From contig WTPW01000082.1 of the NCBI GenBank assembly GCA_009809945.1, positions 179,393 to 243,392 of the forward strand: a stretch of DNA of 64,000 nt. The letters are read 5' to 3'. The position numbers were made by a program, and so were the translations under genes. Below the pieces are notes generated by a model. It had not been told where the DNA came from. It saw nothing but the letters and a program-made list of their open reading frames with translations, and made no database searches. Of the stretch, positions 22,195 through 35,000 are shown piece by piece. The stretch's first letter is position 1. Each line of letters begins with the position of its first letter. The stretch is from Gigaspora margarita (taxonomy: Eukaryota > Glomeromycota > Glomeromycetes > Diversisporales > Gigasporaceae).

Positions 22195-22690
22195 AAATAC
22201 AAAGTGTGCATGACAAATAGAAGTTGATTTTTTAAATTCAAAAATACAATGTGATTTTTTAAATGGATGATAACGATTATTAATTCATAATGATAGATTA
22301 ATTATAAATTATGACGAATTTATTATGATATTAACATGCAATGATCATGTGTCACAATAATTAAATTATTAAATATATCATCATTATTAATTCTATTTTT
22401 AATTTTCTCACGGTTTGATGGCTAAGTGCAATTAAAATTTTTTTATTCTCATCACTGCATTATTATTAATAAGCAGTACCAATTACTGTTTATTATATAC
22501 TTAAATTAGTATAATAAAAAATTTTATTTTGTTTTGGATTTGATTTATTCCTAATTACAATGTACTATTAGTATTTACCAATTATGACACAATTATATTT
22601 TCCTATATCATTATGCATTATATAAAATATTAGTTGTCATTATGTGTGTGTTATAATTATCTACAGAATTGGAAAACTCTAGCACTACTT
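22195..22690 (+). repeat. Right copy of the direct repeat (see 15900-16840)
   Basis: Uninterrupted version of the left copy, lacking the 16378-16612 insert. It provides the empty site for that insert. Confidence 0.6.
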
Positions 22691-22985
22691 ACATACGTAC
22701 GTACGTGAGTAAAATTAACATAGCTGCAGCAATACACTTATGAAGGTATCAACCTTTTATAATTATGGTTGGAATCTACCATATTTCCATATTTTCATTT
22801 TTCATATACTATATGTTCATATGATATTCATGTGACAAAGAGCATCCAATTAAAAGACAAAATGCCTAATTACAGTTGTCATTTATATATAAAGATTTAT
22901 TCATGATTTGTAACACAAAATTTGTGTCATTAAAAAGTGTATCAGATATCAGACAGTACGTATATAAGTACGTACTTACATACAA
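22691..22985. other. AT-rich spacer with TACGTACGTACG palindromes
   Basis: ACATACGTACGTACGTGAG at 22690 and TAAGTACGTACTTACATAC near 22965; otherwise nothing. Confidence 0.4.
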
Positions 22986-22994
22986 AAAGGCACA

Positions 22995-23160
22995 AAAATT
23001 CCAAAAATAGTTAGTATAAAAGGAATTTGTACACTTGGGAAATTTCTAAAAATAAAACGAGGTATAAACTTTTCTATATTTTGCATTTTACTCAGAAAAT
23101 TTCAAATCTGATTTCTCAGCTATATATTACAGAGCCTCTGATGCTAGGTTCTACTAGGTA
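22995..23160 (+). promoter_or_regulatory. Decayed copy of the kinase-locus promoter and first exon region
   Basis: TTCCAAAAATAGTTAGTATA at about 22999 and AATTTGTACACTTGG match 31920-31955 at locus 2. The first-exon end GGTTCTACTAGGTATTT is kept, but the start-codon region is altered. Confidence 0.6.
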
Positions 23161-23229
23161 TTTTAATTTTTATTTTGAAATTCATATATAATTATTTAGT
23201 CAGACTAGTAAATTTGTAACAAAAATATA

Positions 23230-25370
23230 TCGATATAGTAATAATTCTAATGACATTGAAGATACGATGAATTTAATAAATGAAGAACAGATGATGAATT
23301 TTACTATAAAAAAAATTCTTTTCATGGAAATGTAGAAATTACTATTGGTATAATACTTTGCTAGCATGGTGTCAAGCATATGATCCTCAACTAACAACCC
23401 AAGGATGGACTAGTTGAAATGAAACAAATGATAGTTGTGTTAAAGAATTTCAATTTAAAGCAACCAAATATAAGGATGTAATAGAATGGTTTCCTTTAAT
23501 AAATTTGATAGCATTTGAATGATAGTAAAGATAGTTTAAATTCAATATTTTTAGCAACATGGCTAGATGGCTTACGAACCATTTCATATGGTATATCTTA
23601 CGAGCAGTCACTCACACCATCATGTGGGGGAAATTTTAAAACATTATCTAGCTCACAGAATTTGCTAGATTTTTTAAAAAAGGTAGATTAAAACTTTTAT
23701 TTATCTTTATTACATATATTTAATTTTAATTAAGCAAATATATTTGTTATTCCTATTTATATATTTAGCACGTTGTGTGTTGCATAAATTTAAAGATTAT
23801 ATGCAGTTAGAGACTAAGATGCATAAAGTATATGGAATAACTCACAATACAACTACTAATGAATATATGATAGTATTTAATGAATATTATTCTAAAAGAA
23901 ATTCTAACAATGAAAAATGCAAAAGTTGCTATCGATATAATACTTCAAAAGTATGGTATCAAACATGTGACCCTCAAAGAACAACCCAAGAATGGACTAG
24001 TGGAAATGAAAAAATTGATGATTGTATCAAAGAATTTCAAATTAAAACCACTGAATATTATGATAAAATCAAATGTATTCCTTGATAACCTTCGAAAAAT
24101 TGGAGAAAATAGATTTTAGTATTTTCAGCTATTTGATAAGATGGTAGATGGACTATAAGAAACTTTTTTAAGTGCATGCAGTCACGTACACAATCATTTG
24201 GTGTTAATATTAAAACATTACCTAGCTTTCAGAATTTGCAGTATTTTTTAGAAAAGGTAGGTTAAAGATTTTTATATATTATTTAATACAAAAATTTAGC
24301 TTTTAATTATTTGAATATATTAATAAGACAATTTCTATTTGGACACTAGGTGTATTAATACTTGGTTACACAAAACAAATATAAAAGCCAATCAAAATAT
24401 CGAATTAAATGCACTTTGTAAATTATATGCAGATCGTTTTTTGTACAACAAAAATAAAGCAAAAAACAAAAAATTAATGATTTTGTCTACAAAATCATCT
24501 TTGGGGCTCTAATAAAAAAAATTTCTCATAAATTTTAGTATAAAATATGCCTCTAACCATCCTAGGCCTTAACCCTAACCCTAATATTAGTAAAAATTTT
24601 ATTTATTTCTTTGTTTATTTGATAAAAATTATTTTAATTTACATGTTACACAAAACCCGTATTTAATACACTAGATGTTAAATTAGTTTTTTTCTATTAA
24701 TAATTACTATTTGTATATTTAACATGTTTTATAAGCTTAAAGATTATATGCGGATAGAGAATAAGAAACATAAAGTGTATAGAATAACTCAAAATATAAT
24801 TACTAACAACTATATGATAGTATTTCATAGTTTTATTCTAAAAGAAGCCTTGCTAATGGAAAAAGTAACAATTGCTATCTATACAATACTTCAACAGTAT
24901 GGTGTCAAATGTGTGACCCTCAAAGAATAACCCAAGGGTGGACTAGTGCAAATGAAAATATTGATAATTGTGTTAAAGAATTTCAATTTAAAGCAACTGA
25001 GGATGTAATCGAATAGATTTTTTTTAATAGATTGTATTGCATCCAAATGATTAGAAAATATATCTTAAGTTCAATATTTTTAGCAACATGGCTAGATGGC
25101 ATAAGGACAATTTCATATGGTAGATTTGAAGAGCAGTCACACACACCATTATGTAGAGTAAATTAACTAGCTCTCAGAATTTACTTGATTTTTTAGAAAA
25201 GGTAGATTAAAACTTTTATTTGTCTTTAATTTTAATTAATCAAATATATTTGTTATGACCATAATGTATATGGAATAACTCAAAATACAATTACTAATGA
25301 ATATATGATAGTATTTGATGAATTTTATTCTAAAGACATCATGATAATGGCAAATGTGGAAATTGAAATC
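23230..25370 (+). pseudogene. Kinase locus 3: decayed module array
   Basis: Four recognisable modules: a first-type module (about 23240-23690); 23789-24256 (cysteine-ribbon codons kept in part, frame broken near 24080); 24736-25201 (several stops, Gly loop lost); and a truncated start at 25253-25370. Introns keep the typical GTAGGT/GTAGAT donors. A TIR insertion occupies 24343-24678 in one intron. No C-lobe exon follows; the flank continues with the duplicated 3' region at 25380. Confidence 0.8.
24343..24678. mobile_element. TIR element in a locus 3 intron
   Basis: ACACTAGGTGTATTAATAC at the left is matched by GTATTTAATACACTAGATGT at the right, with GGTTACACAAAAC/ATGTTACACAAAACCC-type sequence just inside. 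It contains two CCCTAA-type units (about 24566-24585). Confidence 0.6.
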
Positions 25371-25379
25371 TATATTCAT

Positions 25380-25646
25380 TTTTTACAATAATTCTTCATT
25401 TAAGCCATTGTTTCATTTACAACTCTAACAAGCTATTCACATTTCAAAGATTCATTCCAATTACCAGAAACCTTTAAGGACATAATGTTTCACTATCAAA
25501 AAAAATCACTATAAAAAACTCTAATCCTAAACAATTATTGATATTTATTACAAAAATCTATTATTAGAAATATATTATTATGTTAAACCTAACTAATTTA
25601 TGGAAAAAACCAAAATAATTTCGGTTACAAGTGCTTTATATACGAC
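25380..25646. repeat. Copy of the kinase-locus 3' flank
   Basis: AGAAACCTTTAAGGACATAA and neighbouring sequence match 30130-30160, with weaker matches at 9030 and 37805. No gene. Confidence 0.7.
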
Positions 25647-26235
25647 TATGGGCCAGTGCAGAAAGATTTGTACCTCAAAAAATTTTATAATTTTGACACT
25701 AAGGAAAAATTTTTATTTTCTTGATTAATTATTAAAAATTTTTTAGTATCAAATAAAATAGGTTTTAATCTAACTTATTTTATTATTTTTATTGTTTTAA
25801 CATTGTTTTATTTTAATAATTAAGCATGTACAATTCACTGTATTTGAAAAAAAACAAATTTTTTTTTAAAAAAAAGATATTTTAAATAATTTCATAATCA
25901 ATATGCAGTTCTATGAGCTTGTACTACGCAAGTGCATTAATGTGCATATAATAAAGATATGGTTAAAATTTGAGCAAAATTGAATTACTGGTTGTGAAGA
26001 AATTAAGCTATGCATATATATAAATTACTATAGTAAATTATATAGTAAATATTTTTTAAAAAAGTTACTATTAGTAAATTTTTTTATTTTATCAATAAAA
26101 TAATCAAAATTTTTTTATTTTTATTAATATGGTAACCTAATAAGTATATTGAATTAAAAAAAATTAAAAATTAATTTGTACAAAAAATATTTTAATCAGA
26201 GCTATTTGAGGTACAAATCTTTGTATCGGCCCATA
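25647..26235. mobile_element. MITE with TA target duplication
   Basis: Left TATGGGCCAGTGCAGAAAG...TTGTACCTCAAA and right TTTGAGGTACAA...CGGCCCATA form TIRs of about 32 bp. TA flanks at 25647 and 26234. The paralogous flanks at 30306 and 37990 lack it (GACTATCTA), giving an empty site. No ORF. Confidence 0.85.
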
Positions 26236-26384
26236 TAGATTTATAAAGTTTAAGTTAATAAAATTTTTATTAGGTTTGATTAGATTGTTTTCAAGTTATT
26301 TGAATTTAAAATTTCAAAAAAGGGGTGCTTATTCATGATAGGATATAGTATATAACTTACTCAATAATGCAGTATGTAGCGATA

Positions 26385-28235
26385 AAGTTGAGTAAATTTA
26401 TATTAAATTATCATGTTTGTTATTATAAGTTACTATAAAAAGAATAATATACAGAACTTACCATTCTAGAAATTTGTGCTTGAAATCAAGTTAGTTTGTC
26501 ATTACTTCTACTATAAAAAATCTGTTACAGAACTCACTATTCTTTTGAACACAATATGCAGTTTATTTTGTATTGAATTATTATAGTCAAGGTTAAATTC
26601 ATTTGAATTAGAATTATTGTAATTTCTGTAGCAAGTAACTGTAAAAAAATTTAGTTACAAAACTTATTTTCCATTCTTGTAGCCACAGTTTGTAGTTAAA
26701 TTGAGTTAGTTTGCATTAGAATTATTGTGATTCTATCATATAATGCTATAAAGTTTTGTTAAAGAACTTACTTGTTATTCTGTATGTAGTTAAAGTTTAG
26801 TTTGCATTGAAATTTTCATAACATATATCATGAGTTTTTATTGAAAATTGTTATAAAATTACTATTCTATTAATACATAGTTTGTATTGAAATTATTGCA
26901 ATTTCTACTGAGATACAGTAAAAAAATTCTGTTATATAACTTGAGTTAACTTGTATTAGAATTATTGCTTTTTCTATATAGTATAAGCTAAGTTAGTTTG
27001 TATTGAAATTATTGTAATTATATTGAGAGTTATTATAAAAAATTGTTACAGAATTTTACTCATAATTCCAGTAGCACAGTATAGTTAAAATTGAGGTAAT
27101 TTGTATTAGAATTATTAGGATTTTTATTATAGGTAAAAAATTCTGTTACAAAACTTGCTATTTTAGTAACTGCAGTACGTGGTTAAGTTAGTTTGCAATA
27201 GAATTATCATGTTTTTGTATAGCTAAGTTAGTTTGTATTGAAATTATTGTAATTTCTATTATGAGTTACTATAAAAAATTCTATTACAAATCTTACTACT
27301 CTAGTGACTATAATGTGTAGTTAAGATTGAGTTATTTTGTATTGGAATTATCATGGTTTCTATATAAAAATTCTGTTATAGAACTTTCTAACTGGTAACC
27401 ATAGTATTTGGTTAAAATTGAGTAGGTTTGCATTAAATTTATAATAACTTCTTTTATGAGTCACTGTAAAAAAATTCATAATGCATAGTATATAATTAAG
27501 GTAATGTTAGTTTACATAAATTATCATAATTTCTATTATAAGTTATTGTAAAAAAATTCTGTTATATGACCTTCTAATGTGTTATATAGTGGTGTAGGTT
27601 AAGTTAATTTGTATTGAAATTATCATCTTGCTATCTGGTAATTACAATATGTAGCTAAGATCAAATTGGTTTGCATAGGAATTATTGTGATTTCTACCTT
27701 GACTTACTGTAAAAACTTCTGTTACAGATCTTGATATTCTAGTAACTATAGTATAATTAAGGTTAAGTTAGTTGCATTGGAATTATTATGGTTTCTTCAT
27801 AGTTAAGATTAAGTTAATTTGTAATGGATTATTGTAATTTCTATTGTGAGTTACTTAAAAATGTTACATAACTTACTCACTATCCTAATAATTAGTCTGT
27901 AAGTCAGTTTGTATTGGAATTATCATGTTTTTACTATGAGGTACTGTAAAAATTCAGTCACAGAACTTGCTATTCTAGTGACTATAGCATTTGATTGTAA
28001 CTATAATTTTGCATTAAAATTATTATGATTTCTATTATAAGTCACCAATGCTTGCTTTTGCAGTGATGTAAAATATTATGTTACAAAACTTACTCACTAT
28101 TCCACTAATATATAATATGTAGTTAAGGTTGAGTTGGTTTGTATTTGAATTATTGTGATTTCTATTGTGTTACTATGAAAATTCTGTTACAGAACTTACT
28201 CGCTATTCTGGTAACCACAATATGTAGTTACTATG
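26385..28235 (+). repeat. Satellite block 2 (about 105-bp unit, plus orientation)
   Basis: About seventeen degenerate units of the order GGTTGAGTTAGTTTGTATTG, GAATTATTGTGATTTCTAT, GAGTTACTGTAAAAAATTC, TGTTACAGAACTTACT, ATTCTAGTAACCACAGTATG. Units vary in length through internal deletions. Confidence 0.85.
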
Positions 28236-28309
28236 AACACTATTTGTTTTAAAAATTTTTTTTTAACCTGATAAATGTAACAATTTAATTATTATAACAT
28301 GATATTTAC

Positions 28310-28836
28310 AATTTTATACATATATATATATGTGGACAAATAATTAAAAGCAAATATTGACCAGGCAGAACAATATTGATTCACGCTAAGGTTCAATCAT
28401 GCCATAAACAGGATTATATGTTCAAAAGATAGTTTAAGCCACCTTAATTTAAAATTTTAGCTAATGTCACATGATATTACATGATATGATTCAAACATTA
28501 AAACATGCATCAAAAAAAGTAATAATAGCAGATTTCTATTTGTGGTTATAGTCTTAAGTATGCATACACATGTAAGTACAATAAACTACGAAATGAATAT
28601 CATGGCTTTTACAGGATATAACTTGATTTAAACATAACATACATCAAAAACATAAAATAGGCACAAGATGACCTCTTTATAGAGAGTAATATAAGTAGAA
28701 CATAACTTGATTTTAGTGTAACAGGCATCAAAAATGCAAATTTAAAGGATGCTTGGCACTTGATGCTTCTTTAATAGATAGTATAAAGATACTATTTCTT
28801 CAAAATAAAGCTGTGTATTTCATAAAGTTAGCTTAC
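28310..28836. other. AT-rich spacer with short internal duplications
   Basis: Phrases such as TTGATTTTAGTGTAACAGGCATCAAA (about 28710; shorter form at 28625) recur near 29555. No gene seen. Confidence 0.4.
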
Positions 28837-29215
28837 TACAGTGTGGGACAGCAAAAGATATTCACTTTTTATTTTATTATTAAAAAGGCGCCAAATTTAT
28901 AAGGACATTATAAAACATCAACTTTTTTACTAATATGCGCCAAATTTAGAATAATGTAACACAAAAATAATCAATTTTTATTGGCTTATGCATGTAGATC
29001 AGCGCCAAATTTTTGGTTTATATATAAAATGACACAGTTTAAACTGTTATAACACTATTAAAAATAAAAATAAAAGAAGATCCTCTTTCAGAAATGTAGT
29101 TTGGGTTACAAACTATAAAGTTGAAAGAGGGATTTTTGATTTATTAATTTTTTGTCAAGTTATACTATTTTAAAACAACAATAAAATTGGATATCTTAAG
29201 CTGTCCCGCACTGTA
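28837..29215. mobile_element. Tc1/mariner-like MITE
   Basis: TACAGTGTGGGACAGC at the left against GCTGTCCCGCACTGTA at the right; terminal TA fits the target duplication. Three GCGCCAAAT words lie in the left half. An internal hairpin (29083-29135; CCTCTTTCA...TGAAAGAGG) is included. Confidence 0.8.
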
Positions 29216-29639
29216 CAAATTACAAACCTTTTTCGCTTTTTTTTTTAGGCAGCGACTTTACTCTTTGTTTGTAACTAATGGTTATTAAAAAAATAAAAAA
29301 AAAGATATAATCAAAAAGAATTATGAAAATTCCGGATCAGCCCGAATCTGAAATCTGGTGAAGAAATAGTATAGAAGTATAAATAAGAACCGGGGAATAA
29401 ATATTTATTTAAGGCTCAGGGTCATGTGATTTTGAGATATATTCAAACCACCTTAATTCATATGTTTGGCAATTTATCATTGGTACGTACGCAGGTACCG
29501 GTACGTTTATATTATATTTATTTAATTCTTATCTGTTATAGAATAAAACCTGTTTTAAGTGTAACAGACATCAAAGACGTAACTTTTAATGTGGAAACTC
29601 CTTTAATAGATAGTATGATGTTTTTTTATCTATTGCGAA
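29216..29639. other. Spacer, no gene seen
   Basis: Contains a palindromic GGTACCGGTACG at about 29491. The ORF over 29426-29701 runs into the microsatellite and is not supported. Confidence 0.35.
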
Positions 29640-29701
29640 GCAATTGTTCTTGTACTTGCACTTGCGTTTGCATTTGTTCTTGCACTTGCACTTGTTCTTA
29701 A
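29640..29701 (+). repeat. (CACTTG)n-type hexanucleotide microsatellite
   Basis: About ten imperfect copies of the hexamer CACTTG/TTCTTG. Confidence 0.8.
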
Positions 29702-29881
29702 ACTTGAGACCATTATACAAAACGTTTTCTAACTCGTGAAACATTTATTGACTTTTTTTAGCTATTTTTTCGCTCAAAATAATTTGTAGCAATCAAACAA
29801 CAGAAGCAAATTTGGAAAATTCATGTTTCACGATTTTAAGGGAGTTGTTTAAGGCGTTAAAAAAAAACATTGATATAAACC

Positions 29882-30025
29882 TTATTTTGGTGTGACCACG
29901 TTAGAATACTTTGATTAGCCTGTGGAATAGATGGACATCTGCGCTCTGATATAGGCCAAATTTTGGTTTGATCACGTTAGAATATTTGATTAGCCAGTGG
30001 AACAGAGCGACATTTGTGTTTTAAT
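29882..30025 (+). repeat. Two-copy tandem duplication, about 68 bp
   Basis: TTTTGGTGTGACCACGTTAG at 29884 repeats as TTTTGGTTTGATCACGTTAG at 29951, followed in both by GATTAGCC..TGGAA.AGA. Confidence 0.75.
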
Positions 30026-30039
30026 ATTAAGATATAAAT

Positions 30040-30725
30040 ATTTACACTAATTATTCATTTAAGCCATTATGCCATTTGCAACTCTGACAGGTTATTCAAT
30101 TTTTAGAGTTTCATTTTGTTGTTCCAATTGTCAGAAACCTTTAAGGACATAACGTTTCACTATCAAAAATCGCCATAAAATTATTTAGTCCTAAACACAT
30201 ATTGATATTATTACCCAAATTTATTATTAGGAACGCATTATTACACGTTAAACCTAAATGTTTATGGTAAATATTTGAAATAAGTTCGGATACAAGTGCC
30301 TTATATGACTATCTAAATTTATGTAGTTTCTAAAATAAATTAATAATAAATATTTTCTTGAATATATCAAATCTTAAAAGAATGATCGAAAGTGTTTTTG
30401 AATAATAAGGAATAGGAGATAAAATTTTCAAAATTAATAGGAATATGTGATGAATGCAATGCGAGATAGTATTTCACCAAAGAACAACGCAAGCATGGAA
30501 AAGTTGAATGAAAAATTTGACGACGCATTAAAGAATTTCAATTTAATGCAACTAAATATGAGAATGTAATTGAATGCATTCCTTTTGATAGATTAGATAA
30601 CATTCAAAATTATTAATCAAGGCAGTTTAAATTCAATGTGTTCAGCAAAATAGTTAGGTGGTATTCGAGTAAAGTTGCCGAATATTCACAGTTACGCATC
30701 ATCATGCGGAGTAAAATCATTCGAT
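30040..30725 (+). pseudogene. Duplicated flank plus decayed kinase first module
   Basis: 30040-30330 matches the kinase-locus 3' flank. 30370-30725 begins like the locus 2 first module (CTTAAAAGAATGATC, 30372-30386), then has ACAACGCAAGCATGG, AAGAATTTCAATTTAATGCA and a broken N-lobe, with stops throughout. Confidence 0.7.
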
Positions 30726-31410
30726 ATTTAATACGTAAAAATATAGTAAAACTTTAGCAAGTTTTCTGCATACTGCATTCTCAACAAATTGCATTGAAAA
30801 ACTTTCATTACTTCAAATCTATCCGATCCAGAACTTTTTAAATGAAACTCTGCTTGCTGACAAGAACAAACTAATGTTCTTGATGTAGATTTAGTTCAAA
30901 TAGTAAAGCATTAAATCTATCTTGTATGTATACATCATAATGAAAACCAATAATTGATTTAATGAGATAAGTAATACTGAGTTAAGGAGATTTCGAACAG
31001 ATAAAAATTATGCAGTATTCTGGATATATTATTAATATATTTTTGCTTTTTTTTATGATTAATAAATTTGTTTATCTTTAAATGCATAATCATCAGGTCG
31101 AAAGACTTGTCTAGAGAATCTACAACATTCGTACAATAAAATATAATATGATATAAAAAAAATCAATACAGTACAATGAAAATTATTCTACTAATATTAC
31201 TCATTATGTACTTCGATCATGTTGAAATAAGAATTCATGGATGATTGTCGGCTATATTTTTATCTGATGTCCCAGAATTTGAGATAGCTGTAAAAAATAA
31301 GTATCAATTTTCAATTTTTGGGATATGTAAACCAAAAAATTTATTTGCATGACCTTATAATTACTGAAGCTCGGAGATAAGGACGTGCCCCTGAGACTAG
31401 TACTGTATGT
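30726..31410. other. Intergenic, no gene seen
   Basis: AT-rich, no supported ORF or repeat. Confidence 0.4.
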
Positions 31411-31413
31411 ACT

Positions 31414-31542
31414 TGTTATTGGTCATGTTGTTGATGATAGCTGATTATTCACTAGGACACTGTATTTATGACGTCACGTCATAACGCGGTGTCTGCTGTG
31501 AAGAAATCAGCGATTATCGTTAACAACATGACCCAATAACCA
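31414..31542. repeat. Imperfect hairpin centred on ATGACGTCACGTCAT
   Basis: TGTTATTGGTCATGTTGTT pairs with AACAACATGACCCAATAACC; the arms are about 55 bp. The centre holds the palindromic TGACGTCA word, which is the CRE/ATF site in other eukaryotes. Most likely a small hairpin element. Confidence 0.75.
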
Positions 31543-31543
31543 C

Positions 31544-31724
31544 ATTATTGTACACTTCTTATGTGAGCACCTAGCCATTTTATGCATCTTATTGGGTCAT
31601 TTCTAAACTTGATACACAAATTTTGTTAACCTCTGATAGGAGGTGAACAAAGTTTGTGTATCATGAATTAGAAATGAACATGCATGAAAATGGCTAGGTG
31701 CTCACATAAGAAGTGTACAATAAT
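31544..31724. mobile_element. Short hairpin MITE
   Basis: ATTATTGTACACTTCTTATG through GAGCACCTAGCCATTTTATG is perfectly or nearly perfectly complementary to the right arm ending GTGTACAATAAT. A second inner hairpin (TGATACACAAA.../TTTGTGTATCA) forms the loop. Confidence 0.9.
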
Positions 31725-31919
31725 AAAATATATCTTCTGTATACTTATCAATAACTTAATCGAATCGGACAAAGAATCATTTATCTAATCAGTTACAGTA
31801 TCCTAGAATTTGACAATAACCGTAGATCGGCAAATCCGAACCTTTTTGTTACGTTTTTGAGTGATTGTTACATATCTCCATGCGCGATGTGTACAAATTG
31901 AATACTAATGGTAAAAAAT

Positions 31920-31992
31920 TCCAAAAATAGTTAGTATAAAAGAAATTTGTACACTTGGAAACTTTCTAAAAATAAATTTTACATTTTACTCA
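31920..31992 (+). promoter_or_regulatory. Predicted core promoter of kinase locus 2
   Basis: A TATA-like TATAAAAG at 31935-31942 sits 51-58 bp before the predicted start codon at 31993. The surrounding AAAAATAGTTAG and TTTGTACACTTGG are kept in the decayed locus 3 copy at about 23003, so this block was duplicated with the gene. Confidence 0.45.
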
Positions 31993-32054
31993 ATGGAATC
32001 TCGAACACGAGTACTTAACTACACTCCAGAGCCTCAATCACTGGATTCCACTAG
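31993..32054 (+). CDS. Locus 2 candidate first exon
   Basis: Codes MESRTRVLNYTPEPQSLDST plus two bases before donor GTATTT. The phase joins to an acceptor AAAAG at 32431-32434, giving R then MIKSVYNDAED. An alternative start is the ATG at 32436. The 380-nt intron is much longer than others here and longer than the locus 3 equivalent. Confidence 0.45.
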
Positions 32055-35000
32055 GTATTTAACTTATATTTAATAATTTTCGAAATTCATCATCTATTAT
32101 ACAGTATAGCCAAACTATTAAATTTGTAACCAAAACATATCGTAATAATACTAGATTTAAACTTTCAAATTTTTGGAAGAATATTTAATATAGATTTTCG
32201 TTAAAAAAAACTTTATACTGAGTGAGTGAATGGCTCTTTTTTTTTTTCAGCAACAAAATGATTTATTTTAGTTGCATTTTAATTGTTATTTATTATACCA
32301 GAAAAATAAAAAAACTCCTATTATTAGTGAAGATAAAGACGATTTTTAACCTACCAGGGATGTACTGCTAAATTTCGGAGAATTTAAAAAATAAAATTTT
32401 CATAATAAATAATTTTAGAGTTAGGGCTTAAAAGAATGATCAAAAGTGTTTATAATGACGCTGAAGATTTAAATAACTACGTTGAAGTAGACGATGAATT
32501 TCGCCATAAAAGAAAAGCTTGGAATGGAAAATGTGAAAATTGCAATCGATATAATACTTCAGAGGCATGGTGTCAAACATGTGATCCTCAAAAAACAACC
32601 CAAGGATGGACTAGTGAAAATGAAACAATTGATGATTGCATTAAAGAATTTCAATTTAAGGCAACCGAGTATGAGGATGTAATCGAATGGATTCCTTTTA
32701 AGAGATTGGATAACATTCAAATGATAAGTAAAGATGGTTTATGTTCATTATTTTTGGCAACATGGTTAGATGGTATACGAACAATTTCAGTTAAATCTGG
32801 AAAGCAATCACGCACACCATAATATGGGGTAAATCTTAAAACTTTAACTAGCTCTCAGAATTTGCGTGATTTTTTAGATAGGGTAGGTTAAACCATTTAT
32901 TTATCATTATTGCATATAGTTAATTTTAATAAAATTACATATATTTAATTTTTAATTAAACGAATAAACTTGTAATTCCTATTTATATATTTAACACGTT
33001 TTAAAGTTTAAAGTATATATGCAGTTAAAGAATAAGAAACATAAATTATATGGAATAACTCAAAATATTACTACTAACAAATATATGATAGTATTTGATG
33101 AACTTTATTCTAAAAGACGTGAATATAATGGAAAATGTGAAAATTGCAATCGATATAATACTTCAAAGGCATGGTGTCTAACATGTGACCCTCAAAGAAC
33201 AACCCAAGGGTGGACTAGTGGAAATAAAACAATTGATGATTGCATTAAAGAGTTTCAATTTAAAGCAACAAAGTATGAGAATGTAATCGAATGGATTCCT
33301 TTTAATAGATTGGATAGCATTCAAATGATTTGTAAAGATGGTTTATGTTCAGTATTTTTGGCAACATGGTTAGATGGCATACGGTCACGCACACCATCAT
33401 ATGAGGTAAATCTTAAAACATTACCTAGCTCTCATAATGTGTTTGATTTTTTAGAAATGGTAGGTTAAGCCATTTTATTTATCATTATTGCATATAGTTA
33501 ATTTTTAATAATATTACATGTATATAATTTTTAATTAATCGAATATATTTGTTATTCCTATTTATATATTTAAACACGTTGTATAAAAGTTTAAAGATTA
33601 TATGCAGTTAGAGAATAAGAAGCATAAAGTATATGGTATAACTCAAAATACAACTACAAACGAATATATGATAGTATTTGATGAATTTTATTATAAAAGA
33701 GAATATTTGAACGGAAAATGTGAAAATTGCAATCGATATAAAACTTCAAAGGCATGGTGTCAAAAATGTGATTCTCGAAAAGCAACCCAAGGATGGACTA
33801 GTGGAAATAAAAAAATTGAAGATTGCATTAAAGAATTTCAACTTAAAGCAAACGAATATGAAGATGTAATCGAATGGATTCCTTTTAATAGATTAGACAA
33901 TATTCAAATGATTAGTAACGATGGCTTAAGTTCAATATTTTTGGCAACATGTTTAGATGGTATACGAACTACTTCAGATTTCGAACAGTCACGTACACAA
34001 TCATGTGGTGTTAATCTTAAAACATCACCTAGTTCTCAAAATTTGCGTGATTTTTTAGAAAAGGTAGATTAAAACTTTTATTTATCTTTATTACATATTC
34101 TTAATTTTTAATTAAACGAATAAACATGTAATTCCTATTTATATATTTAACACGTTGTATAAGTTTAAAGATTATATGCAGTTAGAGAATAAGAAGCATA
34201 AAGTATATGGAATAACTCAAAATACAACTACTAACGAATATATAATAGTATTTGATAAATTTTATTCTAAAAGACATCATGATAATGGGAAATGTAGAAA
34301 TTGCAATCGATATAATACTTCAAAAGTATGGTGTCAAACGTGTGATTCTCAAAATACAACCCAAGGATGGACTAGTGGAAATGAAAAACTTAATGAATGC
34401 ATTAGAGAATTTCAACTTAAAGCAACCGAGTATGAGGATGTAATCGAATGGATTCCTTTTAATAAATTGGATAGCATTCAATTGATCGGTAAAGATGGTT
34501 TATGTTCAATATTTTTTGCAACATGGTTAGATGGTATACGAATAATTTCAGATAAATCTGGAAAATCCACAAAATCACGTAAACCATTGCATATAGTTGA
34601 TCTTAAAATATTACCTAGCCTTCAGGACTTATTAGATCTTTTAAAAGTGGGTTAAATTTTGTTTCTAATTTATGTAATTGGCTTTAGTTGATAGAATATA
34701 TTTATAATTTTTTGTTTATCCATTTGTAAGTTTAAACATTCACAATTAGAGAATAAGGAATACAAAGTATATGGAGTAACTCAAAATATAGCTACCAACG
34801 AATATATGATAGTATTTGAATTTTACTATAAAAGGAATAGTAGGAATGGAAAATGTGGAAATTGCAACCGTTATAATACTTCGCCAGCATGGTGTCAAAC
34901 ATGTGACCCTCAAATGGTAATTCAAGGATGGACGAGTGGAAATGAAAAAATTGATGAATGTATCAAAGGATTTCAAAGTAAAACCACTAAGTATGAGGAT

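Noticed and set aside
15900..22690. Complete LTR retrotransposon
   Set aside because: Direct repeats are present, but I see no gag, protease, reverse transcriptase or integrase coding sequence between them.
24545..24600. Interstitial telomere at CCCTAA words here and near 44417, 47150 and 63861
   Set aside because: Only two to three units each, in AT-rich mobile elements; too short to mean anything.
29426..29701. 91-codon plus ORF ending in a Cys/Thr/Ser run
   Set aside because: The distinctive end is the (CACTTG)n microsatellite; the rest has no support.
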